DNA of 64,000 bases from Actinomadura physcomitrii (GCF_008923205.2 NZ_WBMS02000006.1:1-64000), one strand, 5' to 3'; shown: positions 11,331-20,662, counted from the first letter of the stretch. Notes: generated by a model not told the origin, from the letters alone. Program-made: numbers and translations.

Positions 11331-12365
11331 CTAGACCGCGCTGTCGAAGTTGATCGCGCTGTAGGCGCGGAGCTTGGCGAGCTTGTGCTCGCTGGAGATG
11401 GTGCGGATCGTGCCGCTGCGCGAGCGCATGACGAGCGAGTGGGTGACCGCGGTGCCCTTGCTGTACCGGACGCCGTCGACCAGCTCCCCGTCGGTGATCC
11501 CGGTGGCGGCGAAGAAGACGTCGTCGGAGGTGACGAGGTCGTCGGTGGTCAGGACGCGCCCGAGGTCGTGGCCCGCGTCGATCGCCTTCCGCTTCTCCGC
11601 GTCGTCCTGCGGCCACAGCCGGCCCTGGATGACGCCGCCGAGCGCCTTGATCGCGCAGGCCGCGATGATGCCCTCCGGGGTGCCGCCGATGCCGAGCAGC
11701 AGGTCGACGCCGGTGCCGGGACGGGACGCCATGATCGCGCCGGCGACGTCGCCGTCCAGGATGAACTTGATGCGGGCGCCGGTCTCGCGGACCTCCTTGA
11801 CGATGCCCTCGTGCCGGGGCCGGTCCAGGATGCAGACGGTGACGTCGTGCGTGGAGGAGCCCTTCGCGCGGGCGATGGCGCGGATGTTGTCGGCGATCGG
11901 ACGCTCGATGTCGACGGCCTCGGCGGCCTCCGGGCCGGTGACGAGCTTCTCCATGTAGAACACGGCGGACGGGTCGAACATCGACCCGCGCGGCGCCACC
12001 GACAGCACGGCGATGGCGTTGCTCATGCCGAGGGCGGTCAGCCGGGTGCCGTCCACCGGGTCGACGGCGACGTCGCACTCGGCGCCGGAGCCGTCGCCGA
12101 CCTCCTCGCCGTTGTAGAGCATGGGGGCGTTGTCCTTCTCGCCCTCGCCGATCACGACGACGCCGCGCATCGAGACGGTGTTGATGAGCTGGCGCATCGC
12201 GTTGACGGCGGCTCCGTCGGCGCCGTTCTTGTCCCCGCGGCCGACCCAGCGGGCCGCGGCCATCGCGGCGGCCTCGGTCACCCGGACCAGCTCCATCGCC
12301 AGGTTGCGGTCCGGCGCGGCCGGCTCGGTGGTCAGCGGGGAGGAAACGGTGGTCTCTTCGGACAT
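11331..12365 (-). CDS. glpX: class II fructose-1,6-bisphosphatase
   Basis: 344-residue GlpX-type FBPase, the gluconeogenic phosphatase that makes fructose 6-phosphate. The DPVDGT metal-binding motif, the [18 protein letters not shown] stretch and GIGGTPEGI are present. ATG 12365 (MSEETTVSS) has a nearby purine-rich site; the longer frame is shadow. GlpX is the usual FBPase of actinobacteria, and its position near fumC, DUF4245 and xseAB matches conserved order. Confidence 0.96.
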   Translation of the reverse strand: MSEETTVSSPLTTEPAAPDRNLAMELVRVTEAAAMAAARWVGRGDKNGADGAAVNAMRQLINTVSMRGVVVIGEGEKDNAPMLYNGEEVGDGSGAECDVAVDPVDGTRLTALGMSNAIAVLSVAPRGSMFDPSAVFYMEKLVTGPEAAEAVDIERPIADNIRAIARAKGSSTHDVTVCILDRPRHEGIVKEVRETGARIKFILDGDVAGAIMASRPGTGVDLLLGIGGTPEGIIAACAIKALGGVIQGRLWPQDDAEKRKAIDAGHDLGRVLTTDDLVTSDDVFFAATGITDGELVDGVRYSKGTAVTHSLVMRSRSGTIRTISSEHKLAKLRAYSAINFDSAV

Positions 12366-12530
12366 GACGGGGCGGCCCCTTCGGTCGATGGTGACTCGGA
12401 TTCTCCGTGGACCGGACGGCGGGTCACAAATTGGACCAGACCAGCCGGTGCGCCGGGGAGTTCCGCCCGCGCGCGGGGGTCGTTTCGACCGTCGCGCGGG
12501 CAAGGGATCGTTCCCCGTGGGAAGAGGGCG

Positions 12531-12536
12531 TAATCT
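12531..12536 (+). promoter_or_regulatory. -10 box of the tetR gene (leaderless candidate)
   Basis: TAATCT ends 8 bases before ATG 12545. A transcript starting about 7 bases after the box would begin at or next to the start codon, and no Shine-Dalgarno sequence is present. Leaderless messages are common in actinobacteria. Confidence 0.4.
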
Positions 12537-12544
12537 CTGGGCTC

Positions 12545-13210
12545 ATGAGCAGCGACATCGACGTCTCGTCCGACGGGGCGGCACAGGACGGGGGCGCGGG
12601 AGTCGCCGAGGCGCCCGCGCGCACCTCCGACCGCGGGGCCGCCACGCGCAGCGCCCTGCTGTCCGCCGCCCGCGACGTCTTCTGCGAGGCGGGCTTCGCG
12701 CAGGCCGCGGTGACCGACATCGTCGCCAAGGCGGGTGCCAGCGTCGGCAGCCTGTACCACCACTTCAACGGAAAGGCCGACCTGTACCTGACGCTGTTCG
12801 AGGAGTTCCAGGGCCGCCAGCAGGAGCGCACCCGCAAGGCCATCAGCGAGGTGCGGGACGCCGGTGAGAGCGACCCGATGCGGCAGTTCGTCGCGGGTGC
12901 CGGCGCGTACCTGGACGGGTGCCTGCGGGAGCGGGACGTCTCGCGGCTGTTCATCTCCGGCGACGGCCCGCCCGGCTTCGACCGGGCCATGCGCCAGCGC
13001 CTCAACAAGTGGGCCCGCCGGAACGCCGCGCTGTTCCACACCGCCGACGGCGGCGTGGACGAGGCGCTGGTCGTGGTGCTGACGGGCGCGATGGCGGGCG
13101 CGGTGTCGGAGATCTCCCTGATGGACGACGAGGACGCGGCGCGCACCCTCGCCGCCGAGATCATGGGCATCCTCGGGACGATCAGGAACCCCGGTACCGA
13201 GCAGCGCTGA
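12545..13210 (+). CDS. TetR-family transcriptional regulator
   Basis: 221 residues. An acidic, Ala-rich leader of about 38 residues precedes a TetR HTH: TRSALLSAARDVFCEAGF, then the recognition helix in GASVGSLYHHFNGKADLY. The ligand domain is unassigned. ATG 12545 (MSSDIDVSS) is the first plausible start and appears leaderless. It is divergent from glpX across 179 bp, so glpX is a candidate target, but the regulon cannot be read here. Confidence 0.9.
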   Translation: MSSDIDVSSDGAAQDGGAGVAEAPARTSDRGAATRSALLSAARDVFCEAGFAQAAVTDIVAKAGASVGSLYHHFNGKADLYLTLFEEFQGRQQERTRKAISEVRDAGESDPMRQFVAGAGAYLDGCLRERDVSRLFISGDGPPGFDRAMRQRLNKWARRNAALFHTADGGVDEALVVVLTGAMAGAVSEISLMDDEDAARTLAAEIMGILGTIRNPGTEQR

Positions 13211-13230
13211 CCGTGCGGGATCCTGGAGGG

Positions 13231-14064
13231 GTGACCGAGAAGAGTCCCGCATCCGCTCCGGAGGCCGCCGAGACCGTCTCCGGGCCCGAGCAGCCCGCCG
13301 CCGGTGAGCGCCCGTCCGCCGCGGAGCCGTCTACCGCGGAGCCGTCCGCGGCGCAGGCGTCGCAGCCGGGCGCCGAGGCGGAGGACGGCGCGTCCGGCGA
13401 GGGGACCCCGGCCGAGGGCGAGCCTGCGGCGGCGCGGGGCGCGGGGCGTCCGGTGGTCCAGGTCAGCCCGGCCGTGTACAAGCGGCTGACGACCGGGCTC
13501 GGCGGGTTCACGATGGCGATGGGCGCGTGCCTGCTGCTCGTGCTGGCGATCTTCGTGATCACGCCGCGCGACAACAAGGAAGTGCTCCGCACCGTCGACT
13601 ACTCCTCGCAGCTGTGGGCGCTGCGCAGCGACGCGCCGTACACCCCGTACGCGCCGGAGGGCCTGCCGCCCACCTGGCGGCCGACGAGCTCCCGCCTGAC
13701 CGGGCTGGAGGCCGGCGGCAAGCAGCCGGTGGCGTGGCACCTCGGGTTCGTGACGCCGAAGGGCGAGTACGCGGCGCTGGAGCAGAGCAACGAGAAGCCG
13801 GAAGCGTACGTCCCGCGGATGACCAACAGCAGCAAGCCGATCGGCACGATGCAGGTCGCGGGCGAGTCGTGGGCGAAGTACCACCGCAATGACAAGAAGG
13901 CGAACTCGCTGGCGCGGCCGGGGCTCGGCGGGTCGAGCGTCGTCGTGACGGGCACCGCGTCCTACGCGGAGCTGGCGGTGCTCGCCGCCTCGCTGAAGCC
14001 GCAGGCCAAGCAGGGTGCGGGCCCGGCGCCGGCGGCGTCGGCGCACGCCACCCCGGGGTCCTGA
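13231..14064 (+). CDS. DUF4245 membrane protein
   Basis: 277 residues with a disordered Ala/Glu/Pro-rich cytosolic N-terminus (about 1-75), one membrane segment near 90-112 and an extracellular DUF4245 domain (PRDNKEVLRTVDYSSQL, then PPTWRPTSSRL). The start GTG 13231 has a CTGGAGGG ribosome site 4-5 bases upstream. Function is unknown, but the gene is found beside glpX and xseAB in most actinobacteria. It follows tetR by 20 bp and converges on xseB. Confidence 0.9.
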   Translation: MTEKSPASAPEAAETVSGPEQPAAGERPSAAEPSTAEPSAAQASQPGAEAEDGASGEGTPAEGEPAAARGAGRPVVQVSPAVYKRLTTGLGGFTMAMGACLLLVLAIFVITPRDNKEVLRTVDYSSQLWALRSDAPYTPYAPEGLPPTWRPTSSRLTGLEAGGKQPVAWHLGFVTPKGEYAALEQSNEKPEAYVPRMTNSSKPIGTMQVAGESWAKYHRNDKKANSLARPGLGGSSVVVTGTASYAELAVLAASLKPQAKQGAGPAPAASAHATPGS

Positions 14065-14105
14065 CCGGGCTCGCGGGCCCGCCCCGGATCGGTGTCCCCC
14101 TACGG

Positions 14106-14342
14106 TCAGAACGGGGCGGGGGCCTCGCCGTCCTCCGGTCCCTGCATGGCGGCGGCGAGCCTGGCGCGCGCTCCCTCGAGCCACTCCTCGCAGACGGCGG
14201 CGAGCTTCTCGCCGCGCTCCCACAGGGCGAGGGACTCCTCCAGCGTCAGCCCGCCGGCCTCCAGGCGCTTGACGACGTCGGTCAGCTCGTCGCGGGCCTG
14301 CTCGTACGAGGGCTTGCGCCCGGTCGCGTTCTCTTCTGCCAC
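14106..14342 (-). CDS. xseB: exodeoxyribonuclease VII small subunit
   Basis: 78-residue small subunit of ExoVII, which degrades single-stranded DNA with XseA. The core [20 protein letters not shown] and [14 protein letters not shown] is typical. The GTG at 14342 has a GGGTAGGG ribosome site and gives the standard length; the longer frame begins inside xseA. The gene starts 10 bp after the xseA stop. Confidence 0.93.
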   Translation of the reverse strand: MAEENATGRKPSYEQARDELTDVVKRLEAGGLTLEESLALWERGEKLAAVCEEWLEGARARLAAAMQGPEDGEAPAPF

Positions 14343-14352
14343 TTTCCCTACC

Positions 14353-15567
14353 CTAGGGCTCTTCGCGGCCGGAGACGGTGGCGGTGAGGCGGCCGCCGGA
14401 CAGCCGGACATGCAGGCGCTCGCCGTCCTCGACGTCCGCCGGGGCGCGCACGACCGACTCGTCCTCGCGCTGGACGATCGCGTAGCCGCGGTCGAGCGTC
14501 GCGGCGGGGGAGAGGGCGAGCAGGCGGGCGCGGGTGTGCGACAGCTCGTCCCCGGCCCGGTCCAGGGCGGACGACACGCACCGGCGGGCCCGCTCGCGCA
14601 GCGCCAGGACCTGCTCGGACTGCCGTTCGATCTCCCGGACGGGGTCGGCGAGGGCGGGCCGCGACCGGACGTTCTTCAGCCAGTGCAGCTCGCGTTCGAC
14701 CGCGCCCGCGAGGCAGCGCCGGCCGCGGTCGCGCAGCTGCCGGACGAGCTGGAGCTGCTCGCGGACGTCCGGGACGGTCTTCTTCGCCGCGTCGGTCGGG
14801 GTGGAGGCGCGGACGTCGGCGACGAGGTCGAGGATCGGGCTGTCCTGCTCGTGCCCGATCGCGCTGACGACGGGGGTGCGGGCGGCGGCGACCGCGCGGA
14901 CGAGCGCCTCGTCGGAGAACGGCAGCAGGTCCTCCATGGCGCCGCCGCCGCGCGCGATGACGATGACCTCGATCTCGGGATCGGCGTCCAGCTTCCGCAG
15001 CGCCTCCATGACCTCGCCGACCGCGTAGGAGCCCTGGACGGCGGTGTTCTCGACGCGGAACGCGACGGCGGGCCAGCGGCGGCGCGCGTTCTGCAGGACG
15101 TCGTGCTCGGCGTCGGAGTCGCGGCCGCAGATCAGGCCGATCTTGCCGGGCAGGAACGGCAGCGGCCGCTTGCGCTCGGGCCGGAACAGGCCCTCGGCGG
15201 CGAGCACCTGCTTGAGCCGCTCCAGCCGGGCGAGCAGCTCGCCGACGCCGACCGGGCGGACCTCGATGGCGCTGAGCGAGAACGTCCCGCGGTTGATCCA
15301 GAAGTCGGGCTTGGCGTGCACGACGACGCGGGCGCCGTCGGTGACGGCGGGCCCGGCGGCCTCGAACACCCCGCGCGGCCCGACGACCCGGACGGACATG
15401 TTCGCGACGGGGTCGCGCAGCGTCATGTAGACGGTGCCGCCGCGCGCGTTGAGGTCGGTGATCTGGCCCTCGACCCAGATCCGGCCGAGGCGGCCGATCC
15501 AGCCGCCGACCGCCTGCAGGACGGTCCGCACCGGCACGGGGGACTCGGCCGTGGTCTCCATCGCCAT
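14353..15567 (-). CDS. xseA: exodeoxyribonuclease VII large subunit
   Basis: 404-residue catalytic subunit: N-terminal OB fold ([17 protein letters not shown]), central catalytic region with the family's [14 protein letters not shown] and VSAIGHEQD motifs, then a long helical C-terminal arm that packs with XseB. It cuts single-stranded DNA in both directions in repair. First gene of the xseA-xseB pair. Confidence 0.96.
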   Translation of the reverse strand: MAMETTAESPVPVRTVLQAVGGWIGRLGRIWVEGQITDLNARGGTVYMTLRDPVANMSVRVVGPRGVFEAAGPAVTDGARVVVHAKPDFWINRGTFSLSAIEVRPVGVGELLARLERLKQVLAAEGLFRPERKRPLPFLPGKIGLICGRDSDAEHDVLQNARRRWPAVAFRVENTAVQGSYAVGEVMEALRKLDADPEIEVIVIARGGGAMEDLLPFSDEALVRAVAAARTPVVSAIGHEQDSPILDLVADVRASTPTDAAKKTVPDVREQLQLVRQLRDRGRRCLAGAVERELHWLKNVRSRPALADPVREIERQSEQVLALRERARRCVSSALDRAGDELSHTRARLLALSPAATLDRGYAIVQREDESVVRAPADVEDGERLHVRLSGGRLTATVSGREEP

Positions 15568-15649
15568 GCCCGAAGCCTACGGGCGCCGAAGGGGCGGACG
15601 GCGTGTGACGGACGAGACATGCCGGGCCGCGCCAATGCTCAGCCACACA

Positions 15650-15666
15650 ACTTAGACTGACTAAGT
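15650..15666. promoter_or_regulatory. candidate MarR operator (autoregulation)
   Basis: Perfect palindrome ACTTAGACTGACTAAGT (6-base arms, 5-base spacer), 20 bases before the marR GTG. MarR dimers commonly bind such 16-20-base palindromes over their own promoters. Confidence 0.6.
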
Positions 15667-15685
15667 AATCCCGAGGAGAGCAACC

Positions 15686-16111
15686 GTGACCGTTCCCGAG
15701 AGCGCGCTGGCCGAGCAGCTCAACAGCAGCCTGCGGCACATCGTCCTGATGCTGCGCCGGGTCAGTGCCGACCAGGCGATCACCAGCCAGCAGCTGTCGG
15801 TGCTCGGCTCGCTCGAGCACGGTCCGTGCCGCATGACCGAACTGGCCGCCGAGCACGGCGTCCGGCTCCCCACCATGACCGCGCAGATCAACCGGCTGGA
15901 ACGGGACGGCCTGGTGGAGCGCGGCCGGGACGGCTCGGACGCCCGCGTCGTCACCGCCGCCCTCACCGCGGCCGGCCGCGAGCGGCTGGCCGCCGGGCGC
16001 GCGCAGCGCATCGGCTTCCTGACCGAGCGGTTCGCGGCGCTGACGGACGAGGAGCGCGCGGCGGTCGCCGCCGCGCTGCCCGCCCTCGACAAGCTCTTCA
16101 CCGCTCCCTGA
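15686..16111 (+). CDS. MarR-family transcriptional regulator
   Basis: 141-residue winged-helix protein; the recognition region MTELAAEHGVRLPTMTAQIN and wing (RGRDGSDARVVTAALT) are clear. GTG 15686 has a GAGGAG site. The palindrome just upstream suggests autorepression. Its former partner may be the MFS gene whose last ~50 codons survive convergently downstream, so it may now be an orphan repressor. Confidence 0.92.
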   Translation: MTVPESALAEQLNSSLRHIVLMLRRVSADQAITSQQLSVLGSLEHGPCRMTELAAEHGVRLPTMTAQINRLERDGLVERGRDGSDARVVTAALTAAGRERLAAGRAQRIGFLTERFAALTDEERAAVAAALPALDKLFTAP

Positions 16112-16135
16112 CAGCCCTCGCGGCATCGGTGATTC

Positions 16136-16167
16136 TGCGGCGGCGCTCCTCCGGGAGTGCCGCCGCA
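16136..16167 (+). terminator. terminator of the marR gene
   Basis: Hairpin with a 14-bp stem (one G-U pair) and a TCCG loop; outer arms TGCGGCGGC at 16136-16144 and GCCGCCGCA at 16159-16167. It starts 25 bases after the stop codon. Confidence 0.7.
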
Positions 16168-16173
16168 CCGGTG

Positions 16174-16323
16174 TCAGCGCCCCGGTTCCGGCGCCGCGAA
16201 CGGGCGGTTGGCGGCCGCCCAGCGCGTCGCCGGGGCGAGCGCGACCGCCGCCGCCAGGAACACCGCGCCGAAGACGACCCAGCCGGCCATGCCGTGGCGC
16301 AGCGCCGTCTGCGTGACCGCGAG
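16174..16323 (-). pseudogene. C-terminal remnant of an MFS-type transporter
   Basis: On the minus strand about 49 codons read as the last membrane helix and tail of a DHA2/EmrB-like permease (ALRHGMAGWVVFGAVFLAAA, then WAAANRPF and a stop at 16174-16176). No start or upstream domain exists; the frame runs into unrelated sequence near 16323. It is best seen as the stump of a deleted exporter that once stood beside the marR gene. The family call rests on this short tail alone. Confidence 0.45.
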
Positions 16324-16328
16324 CGGGC

Positions 16329-16500
16329 GTGGACGACCGGATCACCTGGACGCCGGGGCTCGTCCGGCTCGCCGTCCCCTCCGGGCTCGCGCCCGAACGC
16401 GCCGTCGACGTCGCCGGGCGCGGGCTCGTCCTCGTCCCGTACCCGCGCGGGGCGGTCCGTCCTCTACATGCGCAGCCCGCTGGGCGACCGGCTCCGCTGA
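16329..16500 (+). pseudogene. broken remnant of an ArsR-like regulator
   Basis: Two short pieces in different frames: DRITWTPGLVRLAVP and VDVAGRGLVLVP from the first, then GRSVLYMRSPLGDRLR ending at TGA 16498-16500 in another. Both resemble segments of ArsR/HTH_5 proteins with a DUF5937-type N-terminus, but the HTH between them is missing. This suggests an internal deletion plus frameshift directly abutting the transporter stump. Assignment is by eye and tentative. Confidence 0.35.
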
Positions 16501-16518
16501 ACCCGTCCGGACACGCGA

Positions 16519-16553
16519 CGAGGCCCGCCCGGCACGCGGCCGGACGGGCCTCG
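16519..16553 (-). terminator. terminator of the lipid-droplet-like gene
   Basis: 15-bp inverted repeat with one mismatch (CGAGGCCCGCCCGGC / GCCGGACGGGCCTCG) and a 5-base loop, 18 bases beyond the stop. Confidence 0.65.
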
Positions 16554-16570
16554 GCACACGCGCCACCGGC

Positions 16571-17374
16571 TCAGTTGAGCCCGTTGAGCTTGGCGATCCG
16601 GTTCTCGTACATCCTGATCACTTCGGGGCGGGCGGCGTGCTTGCGCTCGTACTCGCGCAGCAGCTTCACCTGGTCCGCCGACAGCCCGCGCAGCCGCGCG
16701 CGCAGCTGCGGCAGCGTGGCCTCGTCGTAGTTCGGCACCGGCAGGCCCTCCGCCGCCCGCTCGGCCTCCGCCGGCGCGGCCGGCCTCAGCTCGGGCTTCG
16801 CGTCGAACGGGCCCTCCTCCGCGGCCCTGTCCGCGCGGGACGCGGGGGTCGGGTCCGCCTCCGGGACCGGGTTCGGAGCGGGCTCCGCCTGCGGCTCCGG
16901 CTCCGGACGCGGCTCGGCGGCCTTCGGCTCCGGCGCCGGCTTCGCCACCGGCGCGTCGTCCCGGACGGGCTCCGGCGCGGGCTTCGCGGCCGGCTTGCCG
17001 ACGGAGATCTCCCCGTCGGCGGCGCGGCGCTGCGCCGTGCGGACCGTCCCGCGCTCCGCCGCCGGCCGGGCCGGCCGGGTGCGGGTCCGCGGCCGCGGCT
17101 CCGGCTCCTCTTCCCCGCCGCGGACCGTCTCCACGACCTTCCCGACGACCTTCTCCGCGGTGTGCCGGACGTCGTCGCGCAGCCGGCCGATCACCGGGCC
17201 GACCCCGTCGCCCTCGGTGATCTCCTTGTAGTCGCGGCTCACCCGGTCGCCGAGCAGCAGCGCCCGGCCCACACCGAACATGGCCAGCCGGACGGCGTGC
17301 AGCGGGAGATCGCGGACCTGCTCGCCCACCGCGTCCTGGACCTGCTGCTTGAGGCGGCGCGGCGATCTCGTCAT
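16571..17374 (-). CDS. lipid-droplet-associated-like protein (Rv1109c neighbourhood type)
   Basis: About 267 residues. A basic helical N-terminus (residues ~1-80, DLPLHAVRLAMFGVGRALLL) precedes a low-complexity Pro/Glu/Arg centre. A conserved-looking C-terminal module (PNYDEATLPQLRARLRGLSA, ending YENRIAKLNGLN) resembles a SAP-like helical pair. Proteins with this N- and C-terminal pattern next to ispH/xseA in mycobacteria (Rv1109c) are annotated lipid-droplet-associated; the match here is by context and pattern. ATG 17374 is spaced best from AGGAAGAGG; ATG 17380 is also possible. Divergent from ispH. Confidence 0.75.
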   Translation of the reverse strand: MTRSPRRLKQQVQDAVGEQVRDLPLHAVRLAMFGVGRALLLGDRVSRDYKEITEGDGVGPVIGRLRDDVRHTAEKVVGKVVETVRGGEEEPEPRPRTRTRPARPAAERGTVRTAQRRAADGEISVGKPAAKPAPEPVRDDAPVAKPAPEPKAAEPRPEPEPQAEPAPNPVPEADPTPASRADRAAEEGPFDAKPELRPAAPAEAERAAEGLPVPNYDEATLPQLRARLRGLSADQVKLLREYERKHAARPEVIRMYENRIAKLNGLN

Positions 17375-17618
17375 GGTCATCCTCTTCCTGCCGTCCTGAT
17401 CACGCGCATGCGGCAATGGTCTCCTTCTGTCTCACTCTGCCCCATGGGTGCGAGCAGGGTCACCCCGGGTTCATCGAAACCTCTCCAAAAGCCGCGTGGA
17501 GTGGGTCACACAGCGGGCTTCACCAGAGCTTTACCGCTTCCCGCGCCGGTCTCCCGCCGCCCGGCGCGCCGTGTCCCGCCCTGCGCGACGCCCGCGGGGC
17601 GGCTCGTACGATGGAGGC

Positions 17619-18584
17619 ATGACCGCCAACAGCCAGCGCCGTGTCCTGCTCGCCAAGCCGCGTGGTTACTGCGCGGGCGTCGACCGCGCCGTCCAGACGG
17701 TCGAGATCGCCCTGGAGAAGTACGGAGCGCCGATCTACGTCCGCAAGCAGATCGTGCACAACGTCCACGTCGTCAAGACGCTGGAGGAGCGCGGCGCGAT
17801 CTTCGTGGACGAGACCGAGGAGGTCCCCGAGGGCGCCATCGTGGTGTTCTCCGCGCACGGCGTCGCGCCCGCCGTCCACGACGAGGCCCGCGGGCTGAAC
17901 CTGCGCACCATCGACGCCACGTGCCCGCTGGTCACCAAGGTCCACAAGGAGGCCGTCCGGTTCGCCGCGCAGGACTACGACATCCTGCTGATCGGCCACG
18001 AGGGCCACGAGGAGGTCATCGGCACCACCGGCGAGGCGCCCGACCACGTCCACCTCGTCGACGGCCCCGACGACGTCGCGAACATCACCGTCCGCGACCC
18101 GGAGAAGGTCGCCTGGCTGTCGCAGACCACCCTGTCGGTGGACGAGACGATCGCCACCGTCGAGAAGCTCCGCGAGCGGTTCCCCAAGCTCACCGACCCG
18201 CCGTCCGACGACATCTGCTACGCCACCCAGAACCGGCAGACCGCCGTCAAGGAGATGGCCGCGCAGGCGCAGCTCGTCATCGTGGTCGGCTCCACGAACT
18301 CCTCCAACTCCGTCCGGCTCGTCGAGGTCGCCAAGGAGCACGGCGCCGACGACGCCTACCTCGTCGACTACGCCGAGCAGATCGACCCGGCCTGGCTGGA
18401 GGGCGTCGACGTCGTCGGCGTCACCAGCGGCGCGTCCGTCCCGGACGAGCTCGTCCAGGGCGTCCTCGCGTGGCTGGCCGAGCGCGGCTACGGCGATGCC
18501 GAGGAGATCGAGTCGGTGCAGGAGAAGATGCGCTTCGCGCTGCCGAAGGAACTCCGCAAGGACCTGCGCGTCACGCCCGTCTAA
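17619..18584 (+). CDS. ispH: 4-hydroxy-3-methylbut-2-enyl diphosphate reductase
   Basis: 321-residue [4Fe-4S] enzyme making IPP and DMAPP in the last step of the MEP isoprenoid pathway. The three cluster ligands are visible: Cys18 in GYCAGVDRA, Cys102 in [13 protein letters not shown] and Cys200 in [14 protein letters not shown] 17619 follows GGAGG by three bases; the frame extends upstream without supporting homology. Monocistronic, followed by an unusual compound hairpin. Confidence 0.97.
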   Translation: MTANSQRRVLLAKPRGYCAGVDRAVQTVEIALEKYGAPIYVRKQIVHNVHVVKTLEERGAIFVDETEEVPEGAIVVFSAHGVAPAVHDEARGLNLRTIDATCPLVTKVHKEAVRFAAQDYDILLIGHEGHEEVIGTTGEAPDHVHLVDGPDDVANITVRDPEKVAWLSQTTLSVDETIATVEKLRERFPKLTDPPSDDICYATQNRQTAVKEMAAQAQLVIVVGSTNSSNSVRLVEVAKEHGADDAYLVDYAEQIDPAWLEGVDVVGVTSGASVPDELVQGVLAWLAERGYGDAEEIESVQEKMRFALPKELRKDLRVTPV

Positions 18585-18611
18585 CCCGGCCCTCCGCTGC
18601 GCTCCGGGCGT

Positions 18612-18668
18612 CGCTCAGTCGAGTCATTGTGGGGAGGTCCCCACGCCCCCGAGAGGGTCGACTGAGCG
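18612..18668. repeat. nested inverted repeat after ispH, likely bidirectional terminator
   Basis: Outer arms CGCTCAGTCGA (18612-18622) and TCGACTGAGCG (18658-18668) are perfect over 11 bp and enclose an inner perfect 7-bp hairpin GTGGGGAGGTCCCCAC at 18629-18644. A partial direct copy of the left flank (GCTCCGGGCG, then CAGTCGA) recurs at about 18695-18716 and runs into the stop of the next gene. It lies between convergent genes. Confidence 0.6.
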
Positions 18669-18707
18669 CCGCCCTCCACTCCGCTGGCGCTCCGCTCCGG
18701 GCGACCT

Positions 18708-19316
18708 TCAGTCGACTTCGCCGTGGTGCAGGCGGCGCTCGGCGGTCGTGGTGGGGGACTCGTCCCAGCGGACGGGGTTCTCGTTGTCCTCCTTCTCGAA
18801 CAACCGCACCCCGACCAGCTTGCCGCGCAGCTCCCGCACGTTCGCCGGCAGCCCGCGGACCATCGTGATCACCAGCACCAGCAGCGTGCCGAAGAACAGC
18901 CACGGCGCCGTCGCCGCCAGCGAGGTCAGCAGCCCGACCGTGAGCGCGCGCACCAGCGAGCCGTGGCCCAGCGCGTCCGCGATCTCCGCGAGGACGGTCG
19001 CGAAGAAGAACACCAGCGGCGGGCTCACCGCGATCGTCAGCAGGTCGGCCTGGCGGGTGGCGAACGCGGCGAGCGCGCAGGCGATCGCGAAGCCCGCCCC
19101 GGCGAGCAGCCCGACGCCGAGCCACCGCGACAGCAGCGCGCACACCAGGGCCGCGCCGAACATGACCACGACGCCGCCGCGGCCGGTCAGGGTGACGGCG
19201 CCCGACCCGGGCGCGGAGTGCGACCGCGGCGAGGAGCCGGCGCGCCGACGTCCCACTGGACCCCCTGAGGGCGGCGAGGCGCCGCCCGGCGCGTCGCGTG
19301 CCGTCGATGAGCTCAT
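18708..19316 (-). CDS. DUF6542-type membrane protein
   Basis: 202 residues: a disordered N-terminus (about 1-40) rich in Gly/Pro/Ser, four or five hydrophobic segments between about 45 and 155, and a charged cytosolic tail. The family is known as an unassigned membrane protein beside ispH and ychF in streptomycetes and relatives. ATG 19316 overlaps the rmuC stop as ATGA and has an AGAGAGG site at proper spacing; a GTG at 19322 is less likely. Translationally coupled to rmuC. Confidence 0.8.
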   Translation of the reverse strand: MSSSTARDAPGGASPPSGGPVGRRRAGSSPRSHSAPGSGAVTLTGRGGVVVMFGAALVCALLSRWLGVGLLAGAGFAIACALAAFATRQADLLTIAVSPPLVFFFATVLAEIADALGHGSLVRALTVGLLTSLAATAPWLFFGTLLVLVITMVRGLPANVRELRGKLVGVRLFEKEDNENPVRWDESPTTTAERRLHHGEVD

Positions 19317-20662
19317 GGCCACCTCTCTCGCCGATCATCCTGATCAGGGATGGCCCGTCCGCCGAAACCTACCGGTTCCGACGCGGCATCAGGCCGGGGC
19401 CGCTCGTCGTCGCCGGAGGCACCGCGACCGGAGAGCCCCCGGTCGTTGGGACGGTCCTCGTGCGCCGTGAGTTCGGCCGCGGACAGAGCGCGCGGGCTCT
19501 CCTCCACCGGCTGAGGCCCGTCCAGGGACTCGTCCATGACGCCCAGCTCGTTCAGCTTGCGGGCCGTGACCAGCACCCGCGTCTCCAGGGATCCCACCGT
19601 CCGGTTGTAGGACTTGATGGCGCCGGTGAGGGCGCGGCCCAGCTCGTCCACGTGCTGGCCCATGGTGCCGAGCCGCTCGTACAGCTCCTTGCCCAGCTCG
19701 AACACGGCCCGGGCGTTGCGCGACAGCGCGGCCTGCTGCCACGCGTACGACGCCGTCCGCAGCATCGTGATCAGCGTGGTGGGCGTCGCGATGTGGACGC
19801 GGCGCCGCATCGCGTACTCCAGCAGGCCGGGGTCGCGGTCCAGCGCGGGCGCGAGGAACGCCTCGCCGGGGATGAACAGCACGACGAACTCCGGCGCCGG
19901 GCTGAACGCCTGCCAGTACGCCTTCGCGGCGAGCCGGTCGACGTGGTCGCGCAGGTGCCGGGCGTGCGCGTCCAGCCGGACGGGGTCGCCGGTCTCGGCG
20001 GCCTGCAGGTACGCGGCGAGCGACACCTTCGAGTCGACCACGATGCTCTTGCCGCCGGCCAGCCGAACGACCATGTCCGGCCGGACCGTCCCGTTCACGG
20101 TGGCCGAGCTCGCCTGCTCGTCGAAGTCGCAGTGGTGCGCCATCCCGGCCAGCTCCACGACCCGCCGCAGCTGCAGCTCGCCCCACCGGCCGCGCGCCTC
20201 CGGCCGCTGCAGCGCCCGGACGAGCCCCTGCGTCTCCCGGCGCAGCTGGTCGGAGCTCTGCCGGACGAAGTCGACCTGCTTGGCGAGCATCGCGTGCGAC
20301 TCGCGGCGGCCCGTCTCGACCTCGCGGAGCTGCTCCTCGACCTTCGCGAGGGTGTCCTTCAAGGGCGCGACCAGGTGCTCGACGGCCTGCTGGCGGCGCT
20401 GCAGCTCGCCCGCCGCCTCGACCCCCGCCGCCTTCAGCCGGGCGTCCGCGAGGTCGAGGAACCGCTGGTTGCTGGCGTCCAGCGCCTTGGCGGACAGGTT
20501 CTCGAAGTGCTCGGCCATCCGCTCCTCGGCGTAGGCGAGCTTCTCCTCCGCCGCCTTCGCCCGCGCGATCAGCGTGCCCTGCCGGCCCGTCGCCAGCGCG
20601 TACCCCGCGACGGCGCCGAAGACGGCGCCGACGAGCAGTCCGGCGAACAGCGCGAGGTCCAT
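19313..20662 (-). CDS. rmuC: DNA recombination protein RmuC
   Basis: 449 residues with an N-terminal membrane anchor (LALFAGLLVGAVFGAVAGYA), a long coiled coil (about 25-170) and the RmuC nuclease-like domain (DMVVRLAGGKSIVVDSKVSL, later EFVVLFIPGEAFLAPAL). RmuC limits DNA inversions and acts near replication forks in E. coli; the biochemical role is inferred from family. ATG 20662 gives the standard anchor; the longer frame is a shadow of ychF. Its stop overlaps the next gene's start. Confidence 0.93.
   Translation of the reverse strand: MDLALFAGLLVGAVFGAVAGYALATGRQGTLIARAKAAEEKLAYAEERMAEHFENLSAKALDASNQRFLDLADARLKAAGVEAAGELQRRQQAVEHLVAPLKDTLAKVEEQLREVETGRRESHAMLAKQVDFVRQSSDQLRRETQGLVRALQRPEARGRWGELQLRRVVELAGMAHHCDFDEQASSATVNGTVRPDMVVRLAGGKSIVVDSKVSLAAYLQAAETGDPVRLDAHARHLRDHVDRLAAKAYWQAFSPAPEFVVLFIPGEAFLAPALDRDPGLLEYAMRRRVHIATPTTLITMLRTASYAWQQAALSRNARAVFELGKELYERLGTMGQHVDELGRALTGAIKSYNRTVGSLETRVLVTARKLNELGVMDESLDGPQPVEESPRALSAAELTAHEDRPNDRGLSGRGASGDDERPRPDAASEPVGFGGRAIPDQDDRRERWP

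Noticed and set aside
14077..14120. Inverted repeat CCCGCCCCG / CGGGGCGGG between DUF4245 and xseB as terminator
   Set aside because: The loop is about 25 bases and the right arm lies inside xseB; weaker than the other hairpins.
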